A stretch of 61,719 nucleotides of DNA from Igneacidithiobacillus sp041146875 (GTDB lineage Bacteria > Pseudomonadota > Gammaproteobacteria > Acidithiobacillales > Acidithiobacillaceae): the NCBI RefSeq assembly GCF_041146875.1, contig NZ_JBFRXP010000015.1, forward strand, positions 1 to 61,719. Direction: 5' to 3'. Positions 59,120-61,719 of the stretch are shown one piece after another. The notes beneath the pieces were generated by a model. It saw only the letters and a list, made by a program, of their open reading frames with translations. It was not told where the DNA came from and searched no databases. Position 1 is the first letter of the stretch; each line of letters opens with the position of its first letter. Made by a program: the position numbers and the translations under genes.

Positions 59120-59274
59120 CCTACCTGCTCCAGCTTTTGGGCGGCTAAATTGGCCGTGCGTATCTCCTGCATCGACAACTCAGGATGGGCATGGATGTCT
59201 TTGTACAACGTCTCCAGCTCGGGTAAGAAAGTTTTTAGATTTTGTACAATCGCTTGGCTTGCTGTGCTCGTCAT
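59109..59274 (-). pseudogene. N-terminal remnant of an M20 amidohydrolase
   Basis: The minus strand from the ATG at 59274 (AGGAG upstream) reads MTSTASQAIVQNLKTFLPEL and then LYKDIHAHPELSMQEIRTAN and KLEQVGYEVT, the start of M20 hippurate-hydrolase-type peptidases. It breaks at about 59109, where the MFS remnant begins in the opposite direction. The remaining ~330 residues are absent. Confidence 0.75.
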
Positions 59275-59586
59275 CGTTACTCTCCTGAAGGGTCGATGTC
59301 CTACCATTGATGATAGCTCAACAGGCGGCTTGTGATGGGACATTTTGCAGATTCGTCGTCGCGACGGCTTCGCGCCATTTTAGCCATGCGTTTCGATTCG
59401 GGGGATTAGATTTCAGTCAAAGACAGGTAATGGGCAAGTAACAGCACCATGGTGACGCTGCAGCGATCGCGCCTATTTGACGCTCCCCGCTGACGCGCCT
59501 ACGGTAGCCTTGATGAGGTTGTGTGGTCGGCAAAACGCAACACAGCCTCGGCTACAAATTCTCTCTTTCCCCCAATGAGGTCATCC
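59275..59586. other. Intergenic stretch without recognised features
   Basis: These 312 bases separate the M20 remnant from the SDR gene. No gene, terminator or repeat is convincing. The old promoter of the M20 gene and the promoter of the SDR gene should both lie here. Confidence 0.4.
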
Positions 59587-60330
59587 ATGGAAAATCCGAT
59601 CCGAGACAAAGTTGTTGTGATTACCGGCGCCAGTAGCGGTTTGGGCGAGGCTGTTGCCCATGCCCTCTCCGCAGCGGGAGCCATTGTTGTGCTTGGCGCA
59701 CGGCGCAAAGATCGCCTGGAGAGCTTGGCGCACAAGCTACAGGAAAAGGGTGGCCAAGCCCTTGCCGTTACGACAGACGTTACCTCGCGTCAGCAAGTGC
59801 AAAATTTAGTGGATCGCACGGTAGAGCGCTTCGGGCGCGTCGACGTCATGATCAACAATGCTGGGCTGATGCCTAGCTCGCCTTTCGAGCGCCTCAAGGT
59901 CGAGGATTGGGAGCGCATGGTAGACGTCAACATCAAGGGCGTGTTGTATGGTATCGCTGCCGCCCTACCCTATATGCAGAAGCAAAAATCCGGACACATC
60001 ATTAATGTGTCGTCTGTAGCTGGGCACAAGATCCGAGCTGGTGGAGCGGTGTATGCGGCTACCAAGCACGCCGTACGTGCCTTGTCCGAGGGTTTGCGCC
60101 AGGAAGTAAAGCCCTACAATATCCGCACCACCATCATTTCGCCCGGAGCAGTGGCCACCGAACTGCCAGACAGCATTACCGAGCCAGATATCGCCGAGGT
60201 CATTCACAAGGTCTACGAACATGCAATTCCTGCAGATACCTTTGCACGTGCCGTCCTTTTCGCGATGAGCCAACCCGAAGATGTCGATATCAACGAAATT
60301 TTATTCCGTCCGACGCAACAAGAATTTTGA
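59587..60330 (+). CDS. Short-chain dehydrogenase/reductase
   Basis: 247 residues of the classical SDR fold: cofactor motif VVITGASSGLGEAVAHALSA, INNAGLMPSSP, catalytic Ser in INVSSVAGHKIRAGG, and YAATKHAVRALSEG (Tyr-x3-Lys). The substrate is unknown. GAGGT lies 7 nt before the ATG at 59587. Confidence 0.88.
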   Translation: MENPIRDKVVVITGASSGLGEAVAHALSAAGAIVVLGARRKDRLESLAHKLQEKGGQALAVTTDVTSRQQVQNLVDRTVERFGRVDVMINNAGLMPSSPFERLKVEDWERMVDVNIKGVLYGIAAALPYMQKQKSGHIINVSSVAGHKIRAGGAVYAATKHAVRALSEGLRQEVKPYNIRTTIISPGAVATELPDSITEPDIAEVIHKVYEHAIPADTFARAVLFAMSQPEDVDINEILFRPTQQEF

Positions 60331-60401
60331 TCGGCGGCTAGGAAAACTATCTTGTTCCCGCTGGGGCCCAATCCGGGTCCGATGACTTCTCCAGGATGAT
60401 G

Positions 60402-60956
60402 ATGAAATTACCGATTTTTTTCCGCAACCAGATCGAAAAAACGGAAAACAAACTGGGACATTGGGATTCCTACGTGCGGAGCCTGTATGTGACCAGCTTG
60501 GTATTGGCAGGATACTTTGCTGGCTACGAGGTCAACAAACTCGCGCCAATTCATGCCACCGAAAATTTGATCGGTGCGCTGTGGGCAGCAGCTACCGTAT
60601 TGACCGTGTACAAAGACCATAGCGCGGAAAGCCAAAAAAGTTTTTTCGCGGTAATTTCCGCTGCCTTCCTCGGCTCGCTCATCGCCGTGGCCTATCTCCT
60701 ATGGCTTCCACAACAGGTATGGGGCTTGGCGCCGGTCATCATACTAAGCATGCTGTTGAGTCAGGTGTTGGGTTTTCCCGACCGCGGCCGACAAATGGTC
60801 TCTATGTTGCTCATCATAGTCGTTTTCTCGCATATCAGCGAAAATTCACCTTGGGTAAATGCCGGGATGCGCGATCTCGAGGTCTTTGTTGGTGCGGCAG
60901 TAGGCCTCGCTGGCGGATATTTTGGCGAAAAAATGCCAGGGTTGGATGATGATTGA
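60402..60956 (+). CDS. Small integral membrane protein, FUSC-like
   Basis: About 184 residues: a charged N-terminus (RNQIEKTENKLGHWDSYVRS) and about six hydrophobic helices; the pattern resembles the membrane half of FUSC/aromatic-acid exporter proteins, but the cytosolic half is absent. Three consecutive ATG codons occur (60396, 60399, 60402); AGGA at 60393 favours the last. Function unknown. Confidence 0.6.
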   Translation: MKLPIFFRNQIEKTENKLGHWDSYVRSLYVTSLVLAGYFAGYEVNKLAPIHATENLIGALWAAATVLTVYKDHSAESQKSFFAVISAAFLGSLIAVAYLLWLPQQVWGLAPVIILSMLLSQVLGFPDRGRQMVSMLLIIVVFSHISENSPWVNAGMRDLEVFVGAAVGLAGGYFGEKMPGLDDD

Positions 60957-61038
60957 CGCGTATCTCCATAGTCAGAGGCATCAACGTCTATAGTTTTTGC
61001 GAGCAGCCGTTCCAGCCGAATTTAGAATAACCGATGGA

Positions 61039-61719
61039 CTATGATTGTAGTTGGATTCGATCCCTATGTCGCTGTTTTTTCCGGTTGTACATACTGTGAT
61101 CGGCTCGGGCTAATAAGGCCTCTGCGCTCTCATCGGGCTCGGCGGTGACCACTCCAATACTTGCGCCTGCATAGTCGATCTGTGTTTCGCCCAACGAATA
61201 TTCGCCTACCAACTGGCCCTGGAGTCGCGTTTCCCAGGCGTACTGCGCTTGATCTGGGTCGTTGTGTTGGCAAAGACCAAAGATGACAAACTCGTCTCCT
61301 CCGTAGCGACCGATGAAGTCACCCTCCCGAATCCCATTGCGCAGACGGCGCGCAACCTGCTGCAGAAATAAATCACCTGCTTGATGTCCATAGCGGTCGT
61401 TGATGAGCTTGAAGCCATCGAGATCAATGAATGCAAGTTGCACCCGCATCTGGAAACGCTGGGAATTGGCCAAAGCTCGGTTCAGATCAGCAAAAAGCGC
61501 GCGACGATTGCTGACGGCTGTAAGTGCATCCTGATAGACGTCGGCATTGAGATTATCATTTTCTTGTTGAAGTGTGAGAATCAGACGCTCATGCTCCCAT
61601 TCGCGGGTGAGAAGCACTGACAGCATCTCCAAAAGCCGCAATTGCTCGGTATCCAGACACACACTGCGGCGATCGACGGCACAGAGTGTGCCATGTGCCT
61701 GTTCGGTACCACTATACAC
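61039..61719 (-). CDS. GAF-GGDEF diguanylate cyclase, 5' end outside window
   Basis: 226 residues are visible. The N-terminal part ends a GAF-like domain (TEQAHGTLCAVDRRSVCLDT) and a helical linker, then the GGDEF domain: DALTAVSNRRALFADL, LAFIDLDGFKLINDRYGHQA, active-site RYGGDEFV, and an inhibitory RxxD site (REGD) five residues before GGDEF. Makes cyclic di-GMP and is product-inhibited. The gene begins beyond the window edge. Confidence 0.9.
   Translation of the reverse strand: MYSGTEQAHGTLCAVDRRSVCLDTEQLRLLEMLSVLLTREWEHERLILTLQQENDNLNADVYQDALTAVSNRRALFADLNRALANSQRFQMRVQLAFIDLDGFKLINDRYGHQAGDLFLQQVARRLRNGIREGDFIGRYGGDEFVIFGLCQHNDPDQAQYAWETRLQGQLVGEYSLGETQIDYAGASIGVVTAEPDESAEALLARADHSMYNRKKQRHRDRIQLQS

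Noticed and set aside
1..61719. tRNA or rRNA genes
   Set aside because: I looked through the intergenic gaps, including 26017-26299 and 59275-59586, and saw no cloverleaf or rRNA-like sequence; a covariance-model search would be more reliable than reading by eye.

Overview
The window looks like the chromosome of a chemolithotrophic sulfur oxidiser of the Acidithiobacillus type. The basis is a secreted high-potential iron-sulfur protein, a DsrE/TusA/SQR-like sulfur-trafficking operon, an isocitrate dehydrogenase with NAD-type coenzyme residues, and proteobacterial housekeeping blocks in their usual order. The genus is an inference from gene content. No tRNA, rRNA or CRISPR array was seen.

Region 1 (1-3.2 kb) is accessory DNA. 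It holds two damaged copies of one IS5-like element (one joined to an ISNCY-like fragment), DUF4926 and DUF29 genes, gene stubs, and a 100-residue protein built from 17-residue DGME repeats.

Region 2 (3.2-10.7 kb) is the most interesting part. It has a sigma-54 activator with a Cys/His-containing PAS domain. Around it lie three transcription units, each with a recognisable -24/-12 promoter: an acetate-type permease; a DUF3034 outer-membrane protein, exported truncated haemoglobin and Tat-exported HiPIP; and DsrE, TusA, an SQR-like flavoprotein and a helical-repeat DUF1641-like protein. TCATGACA-type palindromes lie 100-200 bp upstream of the predicted starts. I read this as one sigma-54 regulon, probably for sulfur-compound or redox metabolism. 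rpoN itself is at 33-34.7 kb.

Region 3 (10.7-26 kb) is mostly on the minus strand. An overlapping operon rluD-pgeF-mtnD-mtnW-mtnX-mtnB-gcvR-like-def carries methionine salvage by the MtnW/MtnX (RuBisCO-like) route. After convergent bamD comes gltX-acn-icd-sucC-sucD-nadE-glnB, linking the oxidative TCA arm, NAD synthesis and PII signalling.

Region 4 (26-40.3 kb) has mltD and fabI on the plus strand, then a long minus-strand envelope/regulatory cluster in transcription order: amgK-murU, two small unknown genes, kdsD-kdsC-lptC-lptA-lptB-rpoN-hpf-ptsN-hprK-rapZ-EIIA(Man)-tal.

Region 5 (40.3-58.4 kb) is on the plus strand: lptD-surA, an ABC-2 permease, bolA, grxD, murA, the complete set of histidine genes hisG-D-C-B-H-A-F-IE, tatABC, glgB, nfeD and a stomatin-like gene.

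Region 6 (58.4-61.7 kb) is a rearranged end: a MarR remnant, an MFS pump remnant joined tail-to-tail to an M20 peptidase remnant, an intact SDR gene, a small membrane protein, and a GGDEF diguanylate cyclase cut by the window edge.
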